A DNA stretch of 27,251 bases from Paraglomus occultum. Lineage: Eukaryota > Glomeromycota > Glomeromycetes > Paraglomerales > Paraglomeraceae. The stretch is from positions 1-27,251 of the forward strand of contig CAJVPJ010000360.1 in assembly GCA_910592205.1 (NCBI GenBank). The letters run 5' to 3'. Below, piece by piece: positions 1 to 10,797 of the stretch (its first letter is position 1; every line of letters begins with the position of its first letter). The translations under genes were made by a program, and so were the position numbers. The notes beneath the pieces were generated by a model that did no database searches, had not been told where the DNA came from, and saw nothing but the letters and a program-made list of their open reading frames with translations.

Positions 1-154
1 TATTGCGAGCAACTTTACTTAGTGCATGAAGTACAGTTACATTAGTAAAATTTGCGTTTACATGTGTGTGAATTTGACGTATGATTTACAAAATTTTGTG
101 TTACCCGGTCATTTTTTGGAGGGGGCTGTATATGTACAGTAAAGGCACTGGAGT

Positions 155-694
155 ATGGAGGTGAGTTTCAAGTAAACTTAGGAGAAACCATTGCAGTGAT
201 CTTAATAATACTAATGCCTCTATCTATATCAGGAATTCCATACAAACAGAACAATAGTTAAACATATATATCAAGATCACCATGAATCTGGACATGACAT
301 CAGTGAAAATGAAGAAAATGTTCAAAAAATGGTAATTTTTAATTTGATGTTTTGTTTGAGTATTAATTGGAACACCATTTCCAAAAGATAACATTATAAT
401 AATAACCAGTCCAGTCTAGTGACAGAAGGAAAGAGTGGGGAGGGGGGTTGGGGTGCATTGATGTCTAGAATTGTGTTTGTGATTTGTTTTTTGGCCATAG
501 TGATAATGACTAAGTCTCACGCAAATTTTTATGTATTTATGGTTATGAAGAAGGGTTGCTTATCTGGGCTCAACTCCAGGTACAACAGCTCAATTTACGA
601 TGTTATTTTTACGCGTCTAAAGGAACAATATGTTGAATCTGAATGCATCCAACGAGTTCTACTCTGTGAGACAGGAAAGTCGCTTCAATTATGA
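155..694 (+). CDS. Tentative small membrane protein, 3 exons
   Basis: Proposed exons are 155-160, 233-331 and 410-694, giving 129 residues. The function is not recognised. The first intron has a GTGAGT donor, a TACTAAT-like branch site and a TATCAG acceptor. The second starts GTAATT and ends ACCAG. All joins are phase 0 and keep one frame open. The second exon codes a charged stretch (HIYQDHHESGHDISENEE) and the third a Gly-rich linker, then one hydrophobic segment (SRIVFVICFLAIVIM), then a basic and cysteine-containing tail. The six-base first coding exon (ATG GAG) is unusual, and the true 5' end may lie left of the window. A possible further donor near 580 (CCAG/GTACAA) could give a different C terminus. 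The splice signals and biased codons favour a real gene, but no family supports it. Confidence 0.35.
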
Positions 695-876
695 GGGTAT
701 CTTGGAATGGCGAGGTCCTCAAAATATTAAATTATCCTTATGCTGACCAAAGATCATAAGAATTTAATGCTGTGTCGCCTCAATTATATTTTTCCACTGA
801 CTTAGTTACCAATACTAAAGAATGCACAGAACGTGTATAAAGATACTATAAATCCATAAACTACGACAATTTGACA

Positions 877-1833
877 TCACGTTTTGGTAAGTATCTTATC
901 AAGCCATTCTTTGAAACGCTCGTAAGTCCATCCGTCGCTGTCGTTGTTGGGCACAATCACCCCGTCAAACAGCACTGTTGGACTCACATGAACCCCATTC
1001 TGACGCCCGAGCTTTATATGATATTTCAATTCGGCAGTCACCCCGTTCCCATAATTGCGAGGATTGTCAGCATCGCCAACACGAAGCAATTTAAGAAATT
1101 CCTCAGGTGAGACCCCGACTGAACCAGCGAGTTTCGATAAAGACTCGTGTATTTGCGCGCGAGTTTGCGTGTAAGTTACTTCATCAAAATATCTGATCAA
1201 GAGTATCAGATTGATTACAATTCAAACAATTCGCTTATAAATAAAAACAAAAAAAAAGTTTGACTCACTGTTTCTGATTTTCGTACAGTACTGCAGAGAA
1301 TTCGTAAAATTTGGACGGGTTAAGTTTTTCAACAGCTAATGCAGCCTAAATAACAAGCATACTGAAATAAATAATACAGTGGAAGGAGCCACATCGAAAA
1401 CCTGTGCTTACTTCATGAACTATAGCGGAGGCAGGATGCCAGGCTTGAATTTGTTGGCGAAAAATAAATTGAACTTTCTCCGGGTATTTCTGGTTGATGT
1501 AGGGAAAAATTTCCTGCAAGATAATGGACGTTATTTCCCTATCGTGAAGACGAAGAAATGATTCGGACTGACTTGACTAACCGCGTGCAACTTTTTGAAC
1601 AATCGTGCAGAAAACGGACACTATGGCAAGGAAACTTGCATTAGATAACAAGGACTATGACGGCAATGGATTTCCATATGCTTGTACATACCACATAGTC
1701 CAGGTACGCTTCGAGCACATGCGGGGCTGAAGCAAGGCCGTATCTATGACCTTTACAGAAGTTAATCAAGTCCACACTCAACTCACTAAACTTTTCATAT
1801 CAGCCTACCAGCAGAGTGAGGGGCAAGCGCCAT
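877..1833 (-). CDS. DsbA-like thioredoxin-fold protein, 6 exons
   Basis: Exons in transcript order: 1833-1809, 1750-1692, 1620-1582, 1513-1412, 1345-1269 and 1192-877, giving 205 residues. This is the usual length for the small fungal DsbA-like thioredoxin-fold proteins. The start MALAPHSAGHRYG matches the family N terminus and fixes the tiny first exon. The strand LEAYLDYV leads into CPFSA (C29-P-F-S32), so the usual CxxC active site is CxxS here and the protein is probably monothiol. FRQQIQAWHP follows at about residue 60. The VSP motif near residue 172 supplies the cis-proline loop facing the active-site cysteine. The C terminus is WTYERFKEWLDKIL. No signal peptide is visible, so a cytosolic location is likely. 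The cellular substrate is not known; glutathione-linked redox work is an inference from the fold. The gene is in tandem with ornithine decarboxylase, about 690 bp downstream of it on the same strand. Confidence 0.88.
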
Positions 1834-2521
1834 TGTCGGAAGGTCACCGCTCTTCCAAAGGTTCTTTTCTCTCTCAAATATTTCCCGTAATCACGTGCTA
1901 TGAAATTAAAATGGCCCAAGAGGTCTCACAAGCTTTTTTTTTTAGCTGGCGAATGCATACTTAATACGTAATGAGCTTTTAATTGAATTATTACAGCAAG
2001 CAGCGGAATATTTGCTTTTTGAGATACAGCCCCAGAACTATTCCTGGCATTAAAATAGTATAAACGACGTTGTAGAGAGAAATCGATGGTTGACCGAAAA
2101 TTACGAGCCAACACTTGTATTTTGTCTTTTGAAACCCTTTATCATCAGCTAATCCGATGAACATAATAATAAATGCATCACCAGAATTGTAATTGTGCAA
2201 CTGCTGATTGTGTCTACGAACCTTGTCAAGGATGACTTGAGACATTGATAAATGTTGTACTAATGTAAGTAGGTGAATTTGATCGGGACTTTCTGGTTAT
2301 CAAAATATAGGAACGCAATAGTAATGACACCAATGAAATATTGTTATGAGATTTAATATTTTGAAGCACTGATGAATCGTGCACAACCATCGAAGGCATC
2401 CTTCTTGGTCGTACTTGCATAATCCGGTTTTTTCGGCTATTATCACAATTGAAGTCTATAACAACCAAAAGGCATCCCCTGCATGACCCAGGCTAGCAGT
2501 CGTCCATATGCTGAAATGCAT
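1834..2521. other. Intergenic, promoter of the DsbA-like gene and 3' flank of ODC
   Basis: This stretch separates two genes of the same orientation, so it should hold the 3' UTR of ornithine decarboxylase (right side) and the promoter of the DsbA-like gene (left side). It has short open frames on the minus strand, but none shows family similarity or consistent splice joins. I see no repeats or RNA genes. Confidence 0.5.
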
Positions 2522-4279
2522 TCAAATATATTCAAACACCTTATTTTCTGTAGATGTATAAAGTACATTACTTTTCATGAACCCGTTAAACTGGGATGCT
2601 GCAGATATAGTGTATGCACCCATCTCTTCAAAATAGAGCCAATCTCCTGGAAATAATTCAGGAAGCCTAGAATCCTTGTTAACACAATCGATTGAATCGC
2701 AAGTTGGACCCCATACACTGCTCGAGTACTCGGGCTCGCCAGGCATGATAGTATCAAAGTAAAATATATCGTCCTTAATAAGAACTTTTGGATGAACAAT
2801 CTGATGATCAAAAAGGATGCAGTTAAATGCTCCATACACACCATCATTAATATAATCTTAAAAACAAGTAGAGCAAGCATACATTAGCACAGTCTTTGTA
2901 TTAACAGCATGTAAAGCGAATCGTTTGTCACACTATCACTCACACATGAAAGACTGTTCATCTCCCGCTAACGTCTGTTCATCTCCCGCTAGCGTCTGTT
3001 CATCTTCCGCTAACGTCTGTTCACTGTCCACGACATCAGCTTCTCTCGTTCCTTCGTCATTATCATCCTGGTCTCTCAGAACAAGTCTTCTAGCAATAAT
3101 TTGCGTAGCAATAGTATAGGCCGGCGCAGCATAATATCTTCCAGGCTCAGCAATAATGCGTATATCTTCCGGGAAATAATTCTTCAACGCTACATCGAGT
3201 ACGTTGGCGATTTTTTCGAACGTAATACCATTACCATCATGCAAGTGAGAGAAACCGCCACCAACGTCGAGGAAACGGAAGTTAAAGTTGTAGCATGATG
3301 CTTTGTCGAAAACGACGCGCGCACGCCAAATTGCATCTGCGTAAACTTCTTCGTCATAGCAGCCACTACCTACGTGAAAGCTATGATTGGGATAGAACAT
3401 CATAAGATTGACCGGAGTTGCAACAATTGCCATCTATTAATTACATTACTAATTATCATTTTACCTGACACCAATGACATCCAGCTCAAGATTTTGTGCA
3501 GTTTGCAACAATTGATCAACAGAATCCAAGGATGCCCCAAACTTCAAACCCAACCTGCACAACGATTTAGAATCGTCTGCTAGTATTCTCAATACTAATT
3601 GTGCGCTTGGGAAATACTGTTTTATCTTATACAGTTCGTCTACATTATCGAAAGTCATCATTTTGACGTCCTTCTGCGCCGCATAACGGATGAATGATGC
3701 TTGTTTGCATGGATTTGCGTAGATAATCCTGCTCGGGTCTACACCCATGTTGAGGATAGTCTGTATTTCCGATTTACTAGCGCAATCGAACCCCAATCCC
3801 AGCGCAGCGAGGAGTTTCAGCATTACGGGGTCCGGATTACATTTAACAGCTGCAACGTACATAGACAAAAAGCGTTCAGACTCCCAGAAAAGCATTTATA
3901 TATCATTATCACGTATTTAAGCTATTCTACATTATTACCATTGATTACTGATATACTCGGTGACTTGCATACCATAAAACGGTTCAACACGTGGTAAACG
4001 AGCTTTCCAGCGCAGATGCTGACGGTAAACTTCACCCAAATCAGCAACGAAAAAGGCATTCTCGGCTTCCAAATCAGATTCGTCGTTAACTCTCAACGAA
4101 GTGATATGTTGTTTCATTAATTCGCTCACGGGTAAATTGCTGATATCAAGCAGATTAACCCTATTGAATTTCGACGCGCAGAAGAGATTTGAGCGAAGAT
4201 GTTCGGATCCACATGTGGATACTGTTCCTGAGAAGCCCTTCATCGATTGATGAGGTAACAAGGTCGTAGAAATTGACAT
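2522..4279 (-). CDS. ODC1: Ornithine decarboxylase, 4 exons
   Basis: Exons in transcript order: 4279-3973, 3849-3465, 3380-2944 and 2856-2522, giving 487 residues. It decarboxylates ornithine to putrescine, the first step of polyamine synthesis, as a PLP-dependent dimer in the cytosol. Group IV decarboxylase landmarks are all present: PFYAVKCNPDP with the PLP lysine K105, FHVGSG with the PLP-stacking histidine H233, GGGF at 271-274, EPGRYY at 309-314 and WGPTCD with the catalytic C429 and D430. The C terminus GAYTISAASQFNGF is typical. The first ATG with an open path is at 4279; an acceptor (TTCCATTTTAG, ending near 4348) just upstream suggests a 5' UTR intron. The family's acidic loop before FMYYINDG is enlarged by a 21-bp tandem repeat (residues 353-373). 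Antizyme control is known for the family but cannot be read here. Confidence 0.96.
2954..3030 (-). repeat. 21-bp in-frame tandem repeat in ODC
   Basis: There are three full copies of a 21-base unit at 2954-2974, 2975-2995 and 2996-3016, followed by a partial copy. On the coding strand each unit codes TLAGDEQ or TLAEDEQ. Copies 1 and 2 differ by one synonymous base; the third differs by one base that changes Gly to Glu. The repeat lies just before the conserved SFMYYINDG segment, in the acidic loop where animal ODC has a short EQTFMYY sequence. Confidence 0.9.
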
Positions 4280-7200
4280 TAGACGATGGTGGTACAAGGT
4301 GTTCAGGCGACACCGAGGGAGCAGGGCCAGGGGGGCGACCGCTAAAATGGAAGTTAGAGATTACTATAGGACGCACAAAACGACGTTAATCAACGCGAAC
4401 ACAGTCAAAACTCCGTTACAGCCAGGCCAATACAGTTCGATATACTTTGTTAGAAGATTTTGAAGTTACTATTCCCATAGTCACAGAGTTAAGAAGTATA
4501 TATTATGAGCCTGAATTGGTTGGCTGTAGGGAAGGTCGACTGTGTGGGTTTAATTATTGACATGTATATATTTTAAACTACTAAGAAATTTTTGACTATC
4601 AGTAAAAGTCTAAAGGCTCTGTCTGCTCAAACTACAGCCACTGCGTATCTGAATGCTGGCAACGCTCTAGAATATATGAAGCATCTTGCTTTACCCGATT
4701 TCAGTTGTAGTGAATAGGGTTTCGTTGTATGTAACGAGTGTGGTCTATTGCCTCCGCCACACAGCAACGCAACCGCCACAGTTTTTTGATATTTACTTAC
4801 CTGATGTCCTCGAAATACGATTAGTTTACCGACTTGTTTTAGTGGTGGCGCCGTGTTGTAGGAACAGCACACTTCCCCAACGCGGAAAAGTGCTAACGAA
4901 ATAGTGAAGAGTGTCCGAACAGTATCGAACCAAAAGTCAAGCAAGAATAATTAAGTAGGGTATTAAGCGGGTCTGTTAAATGCGGTATTATTGAGGTCTA
5001 TAAATCTCTTGCGACAAGGGAGAAGCAAGAAAAAGTTTTTGGTGTTTCTATTGAAAATTCTTTGGCTAATTTATAAACAAATAAATTTGTAGGACAATAT
5101 AGTAAATCCGCCTATCCTTACTATTACAAGTCACTTACAGATAAACGCTTTGGAGATCAACAAGTGATGACTTTGTGCCGATATTATTTTTAGGATAATT
5201 ATGCTTGACTCGTTACACGCTGGTTGAAAGTCATTCTATTCTGTTCCTTGACTCTCAGATAAAGTTTGTAGCATCGCGTATTAGTATTAAACCGTAAATT
5301 ACCAATCCTAAAACAATGACATCGCTTCAAAAGCTAATTATTAGCAACAATAATAACCATTCTGCACGGATGTCTTGAGCATAAGATGAGCTTGCCACGA
5401 ATGCGGAAAGAAAATCACGTTATAAAATCCCTGATGACAACACTCACCACTCAAAGCAAGACATGACTATTTGACCTGGGAGATGTCTTAATTACTGATA
5501 CATGAAGAATACGCCTTTTCTCATTATTACGGTGACGCGTCTTTTGTCCATTCTTAGTAAGACGCGTTGTTGTGACAAACTGGCCGACAGACACGCTTTG
5601 GCCGGTAATTTCGACCAACAAATAATAATAACTCCAGGAATCCGAAATCATGTTTTGACATAAAATTAATGTCACATGATTTAATTAATTCAAAATTAAT
5701 ATTAATATAGTAACTACAGAGCCATCATCAAGTAACTATAACTTTTAAGATTTTCACGTTTATTCAAAGTCTTTGCCATTCTTTTATGGGAAGCCAACAA
5801 GAAATCCCCGTGTGAAGAGCCTACTCCTAAATCGATTAACACTCTAAATAAGGAATGCAGTAACTGAGAATGAATTTACCTTTTTTGTGAAGTGATCAAC
5901 TCGATTAGTCTCTTTATGGTAGAGATAAAAAAAAATCAATCATAAAATAATAATATATCATGTGATTATGATAAACTGTTTAACGTTCTCACAGTTACAA
6001 AATCAACCCGCAAGAGATCATCGTTTAGACTCTTCATTATTTTCCGGCTATTTGAACCTTTCCTCATTTCGTTTGTTCCTTATTATCAACCAGAATATAT
6101 TTCGATCCCTCACCTGTGAATAATCCATTTTATTTTTCTCCATAAAAACTTTGCGTCGCGTTAATTGGATAATCATTATATCGAATAAATTCTCTAAGTT
6201 GTTATTTCGTGTGTTATGAATAAGTTGCATTGAAAGACTGAGATTATTTTGAGATACGATAAAATAAGTTGTCCGAACCAATTTGTTTTTCTGAAATACC
6301 TACGTTGCAAACTATGAACAGAATATCAATGTATTTATTTGTGCTCGGTTAAAATTTGTAGACACAAGTATGAAGCATGGAAACGTCAAAACGCGAAAAA
6401 GTTTGGCTGGATGGAATCAATAACGGTTGAGGAGTCAGTTCGATTAGAACAGACTATGATTTAATTTTAAACTTACTGCAACTGTAAACCTGTTTAAAAA
6501 TTAAAGAAGCTAATTTAAATTAGCTTATTCAATAATAGAATTTGCATCTCTTCAGCTTTACACGAGTCATTATTTTGCTATTTGTTCTAGAATTATATAT
6601 TTTGTAATCACGTGTTTTTTTAGAAACACACTGCATCTATTTTATACTACACTGTATCGAGCGCTCTCAATTAAGAATATTTTTCTACTATGTCCAAATG
6701 ATTTTATATAAAGCTAATTTAATTAAAAGAAAAAAAATACTCGACGTTCCTACACAATAATTATAGCTATAACGAGTCACTGTGTACTTGTCAATGTTTA
6801 TTTATCAGTCACTTAATATTATAAAAATTTTGACAACTGCTAAAGTGTGTTTGGACAGCTAGTACATGAGAAAGCTAATATTATCTACACTGGGAAAAAA
6901 AAGGCTTAGTCGTTAGCTGGGTCATGTATACAGTAGAAGAAATTAATCAAAGGCCAGAGTGAAGAAATCAGTGATATGTTTGGACTCTAATACCGAATAG
7001 TCCTAATACTAATGTATGCGGACAAGATTAAGCATCCAATTTGTTATGTGGAAACTTGAGGAAGGAATTTTGAGGAGTCATCTAACATTTCGATTTTATG
7101 TATGTCACTGAATTAAGACTTCCAACTCCTTCCGTACCGCATTCTGATCAACGTTACCTTTGCGAGATATTTACAAGAACAGAATTTATAACGAATATCT

Positions 7201-8193
7201 TGTGAATTAAGTAATTAAAGAGTGGCATAAAATAAACGACAATAAGCCAGAAATTGCTCACCTACAACGAAATAAGAATAGAAAATTTGGATATCGATAC
7301 CGAAGAGAAACTAAATCCTTTAGACAAAACAAAATAATTCAACACAAGCCAAAAGAATTACAGCACGTTGCTAGGCAAACCAACGAGTAACAACTATATG
7401 AGTAACAGTTGAATATAAAGTAGACAAAATAAAAGTAATCCATTATTTAAAATATGATATCAAGTATTGAATTAAGCTTGCGTTTGAAAGTCTGTATTGA
7501 TTATGGTTAGAAATAATGGAGAGAAGCAAGGTCCAATGCTTACCCTTACGAAAATAATAACTATTACGTTGCCTTAAAAAATGATTAAAAATGCAATATT
7601 AATCCACGACTGGACTAGGACATAAAATTTAATTTGAATTTTTTGTGACACTTTATTTTGTTACTTCTACTCTGTAAATATCTGGCAGAGATAAATCGAC
7701 AAACTATTGCAATTAAGGCTTGGAGGCAGTGATTTTAACATATACGATATTGCCAAAACATTCAGCTATCCCCGTAAATTTGAAACAATGGTCGTGCCTT
7801 ACAAAAGAAATTAGAATGCTTAAAGGATAGTATTAGAAATTGTGTAAATAATGCGGCCCAAGAAGCGACTTCACGCTACCAAACATGCATTAAGGAAATT
7901 ACACAATTCTTAGGCCGCCAGGAGTTATTTGGAAACATAGATGCGGAAAATTAAATTTACTATAAATGTAGAACGAAATAAAAATAAGCTATGACGTGTG
8001 AGGAAGTCGGGAAATTGAATAAATCTAACTCCATAGTAATGCTGATAATAAATAATTTAACGTTATCTTATCACGTTGGTGCAGCTGCCGCTGTGGCTTA
8101 CCACCTTAACCCCTGAAATTAGTCGTCTCGCATACATAAGTATTAAGCGGCAAATAATTAGTAAAAGAATAACAATAGTAATAGAATTTTGTA
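4280..8193. other. Large AT-rich intergenic gap with unexplained open segments
   Basis: This 3.9 kb lies between the start sites of divergent ODC and Barentsz genes and should contain both promoters. I recognise no gene. A GC-richer patch at about 4620-4960 is open on both strands but matches no family. An inverted repeat of ACGCGTCTT lies at 5535-5567. Four protein-like open segments on the + strand lie at 7098-7202, 7211-7387, 7695-7811 and 7784-7951. Their frames change from one to the next without adequate introns between them, which fits either an unsolved multi-exon gene or a decayed one. No tRNA or transposase was seen. Confidence 0.5.
5535..5567. repeat. Inverted repeat ACGCGTCTT / AAGACGCGT
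   Basis: A 9-base inverted repeat (5535-5543 and 5559-5567) has a 15-base spacer. Each arm contains ACGCGT, the palindromic core of the MluI cell-cycle box bound by MBF-type factors in yeasts. It could form a hairpin or be paired factor sites. Its position in a long gap gives no clear target gene. Confidence 0.45.
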
Positions 8194-10797
8194 ATGACGA
8201 GAGTAACCCGCTTACGGCGAAGGGAACCGCACGGCGATGTCCACTCCGAAGACGAAGAAGACACAACGATCGCTCAGGGACTTCTTGTTCTGAGCGACAT
8301 ATCACAGTCATCCGACGAGGACGACGCAGACTCGGAATTAACCCAAAGTGAGGGTGAAGAAGAAACGTCCGAACGTATCTCTGAGCATTCACCAGAGAAA
8401 TCTGGCCATGAGTCACCAAAAGACGTTGGGGAAGAGACCCACGCTGAAGTTAACATTGACGGTATGTTATTTATCATGTAGTATACTATTTATCATGAGT
8501 ATGACGTAGGTGGAAGAAGCGAAGAATGTGGATTTGATTTCAATAGGATGTTATCTTTTGCATATAGAAGAGGCAGGAACCGAAGACATTCATTCAGAAA
8601 AAGACGTACAGAAAGAAATGGAAATAACAGATAACGATCTATCAAGGACTCCTACAGCGTGGGAAAAAAAAGTTCAGGCAAGACAGGAGTACCGTAAGAA
8701 ACTGGCGGAGGATCCGGCGTTTGTACCTCATCTTGGGGAATTCTGGGGCCATGATGACCGCTTCATGGACGATGGTCTAAAGAATGACTCTTTTCGTCGT
8801 CGTAGCCAGCTTCCATTTGCATCAAAGTCAGTTATGAAAATATAACAAACTTATATATATTTTCAGAGGTACTAACATTTTTCCCTTGAACAGAGGCAAA
8901 GGCGGCTGGAATTATGTCGACGGCCCATCTCCGGCTGAAAAATGGGGTCATGATGGGTTTGAAGAACTGATGAGAATGGAAGCCGAAGAAGTAAAGAAGT
9001 ATCCACCGATAAACAGAGGTCGTAATCAGGTATATCTCGAGTATTGGATCGATGACGATTATATAGGATCTAATATCATCTCTTATCAAAGTTTCCTCGT
9101 CCTCCACCACATGGACCATTTGGTAACAGAAGATCGCTTCCACCGCAGTTCGAGTCAACGCGCCATTTTTCACATAAATCCCAGGAATTTCGTCGTCAAC
9201 CTCCACGTCCGTCCGATAGTGTATGCTCGAATCACATGCAACCAACACCAAAATCCGTTGAATCAACTTTCAATGGTCTGTCTCATGTTGTTTATTGCTT
9301 GCTGAAGCCTGTGTTACGACGATTTTGACTAACTCTTATTGAATATTATCACTTAGGTCGATCTCCTGGCATGCACAATCATAATCGAGGTCAACCAAGA
9401 AGTTTTGCCAACAATAATAGGCCAAAATTTGTGAGCGAACCTCGCATACATCCTCAGCCGCCTAATAACTATAATGCAAGGCGAAATCCGGCCAATGTCA
9501 ACCAAAAATTCAAGAAACATCAGGACTATGTGAGACGTCCCATCAATTTTGATCGTCAAAAACTCCAAAATAATGGGGACTTAAACTCTGACGTTAAACG
9601 AGTTCCTGTTGGAAGGGAAGACACAGTAGTTATTGGGAAAGCAGAGATTGAGGATAAAGCTGCAGACGAGAAAGACAATAATAGTATTGATAATCAAGAC
9701 GAGAAAGACTTTTACCGAACAGAAAAGGCTAATGACGACTCGAAGGCCTCTAAACCTGAGCCATCTGTTAACACTGAAACAACGAAAGATGTGGAACCTG
9801 TGACGACTGATAGGACTACAGTACAGCCTCCTTCGGAGAATGATACTGTCGAGGACAATGAAGAGGACGATTTACTACAGTCTCAAGAATCCTCTGACAT
9901 TGAGATAATACTAGAACTTCCAAAATCACCAAATAATGCTCTTCAAGACCGTATAAATGACTATGTCCAACGTCTTCAAGATTCCACTCATGGATCGCAA
10001 GCGCCGTCATCAGATTTATCAGATAAGGACGCTGAATGCGAGGGTAACTCTCATAAAACACCAACAGTACGTGTAACATTGCCAGTGACCGGGGAACTTG
10101 TTGAAGTGCCAATTGCCAAGCATGAGGTCCTTGCGCAATCAGAAAAGACCGTTATTGAGACAGATCGTGGACAGTCCGCACAGTCAGCGTCCAAGCGATA
10201 CTCAACGCGTCGGGCAGCCACTGCCACTGCCACCACCACCACCACCGCCATTCCGGTATCTTCATCTTCTGAAAAGGATACGCAAGCTAAAATAGAAACC
10301 AAAGGGTCTATTCCAGCGTCCGGTGAGTATTTTTCTTTCTATTATTGCTTTGAGTATAGTCGAGTATCAACTCTTTTGATGGGATAATCTATTAATAAGG
10401 ATTGTATTGTACAGCAATATTTGCCAAACCATTCCAACCTCGCTCCTTGGCCACCCAATCGGAGCCACTTGCAGAGTCCGAATATTCGGCTGACACCGAG
10501 AATACCACAGAAGTTTACGACTCTAATGATGGTAATGATAGCTACACACCCGATCATCCTAATTATCAAGGGCCTTCTTATGAGCATCATCCAATTACAT
10601 ACCCACAAGATGGGACAGTGCCAATGCCGTATTATACAGACCCAAACGGCACGGTATATTACTATGATCCCAACGTCTATTATTATTTCCCATCGTACCC
10701 TCCACCATATGCGCCTGGGACAAGCAATCCCTCCACAAACCAATATGTGCAAACGGGTTATGCGAATGGCCATTATGATGGAAATGGTTACATGTAA
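8194..10797 (+). CDS. CASC3: Barentsz/CASC3 (MLN51)-like exon junction complex protein, 6 exons
   Basis: Exons are 8194-8461, 8568-8826, 8894-9029, 9092-9218, 9357-10322 and 10415-10797, giving 712 residues. Barentsz clamps eIF4AIII and RNA in the exon junction complex and links splicing to mRNA localisation, translation and decay. The eIF4AIII-binding (SELOR/Btz) region is split as in the family: DPAFVP...FWGHDDR at residues 138-154 and WNYVDGPSP...KWGHDGFEE at 181-200. Before it is an acidic N terminus; after it come Pro/Arg-rich sequence, a long disordered Asp/Glu/Ser part, an ATATATTTTT tract and a Tyr/Pro-rich tail (YYYDPNVYYYFPSYPPPYAPG is the core, 10650-10710). A TACTAAC branch site before 8894 and TGACTAAC before 9357 support those introns. 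The donor at 8827 (GTCAGT) is the least certain join. It is absent from budding yeast, so it speaks for an intron-rich fungus with a working EJC. Confidence 0.88.
10216..10251 (+). repeat. CCA/GCCACT microsatellite inside the Barentsz CDS
   Basis: The tract begins with GCCACT units and runs into CCA repeats, coding alternating Ala-Thr followed by poly-Thr in the disordered region. It keeps the reading frame because the unit is a multiple of three. Confidence 0.6.

Noticed and set aside
871-1110. A + strand open frame of 79 codons.
   Set aside because: It is the antisense shadow of the last exon of the DsbA-like gene.
3374-3583. A + strand open frame across ODC.
   Set aside because: It is a shadow of ODC exons on the opposite strand, which carry the PLP-enzyme motifs.
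4627-4944. Open frames on both strands (105 and 72 codons) upstream of ODC.
   Set aside because: Neither resembles a known family, and open frames on both strands suggest base composition. It may be ODC 5' UTR or promoter.
7838-7918. Two interleaved inverted pairs (AATTGTGTAA/TTACACAATT and GCGGCC/GGCCGC) that could form an RNA pseudoknot.
   Set aside because: The arms are short, and the same stretch reads as an open, protein-like frame (7784-7951), so a structured RNA is not the simpler explanation.
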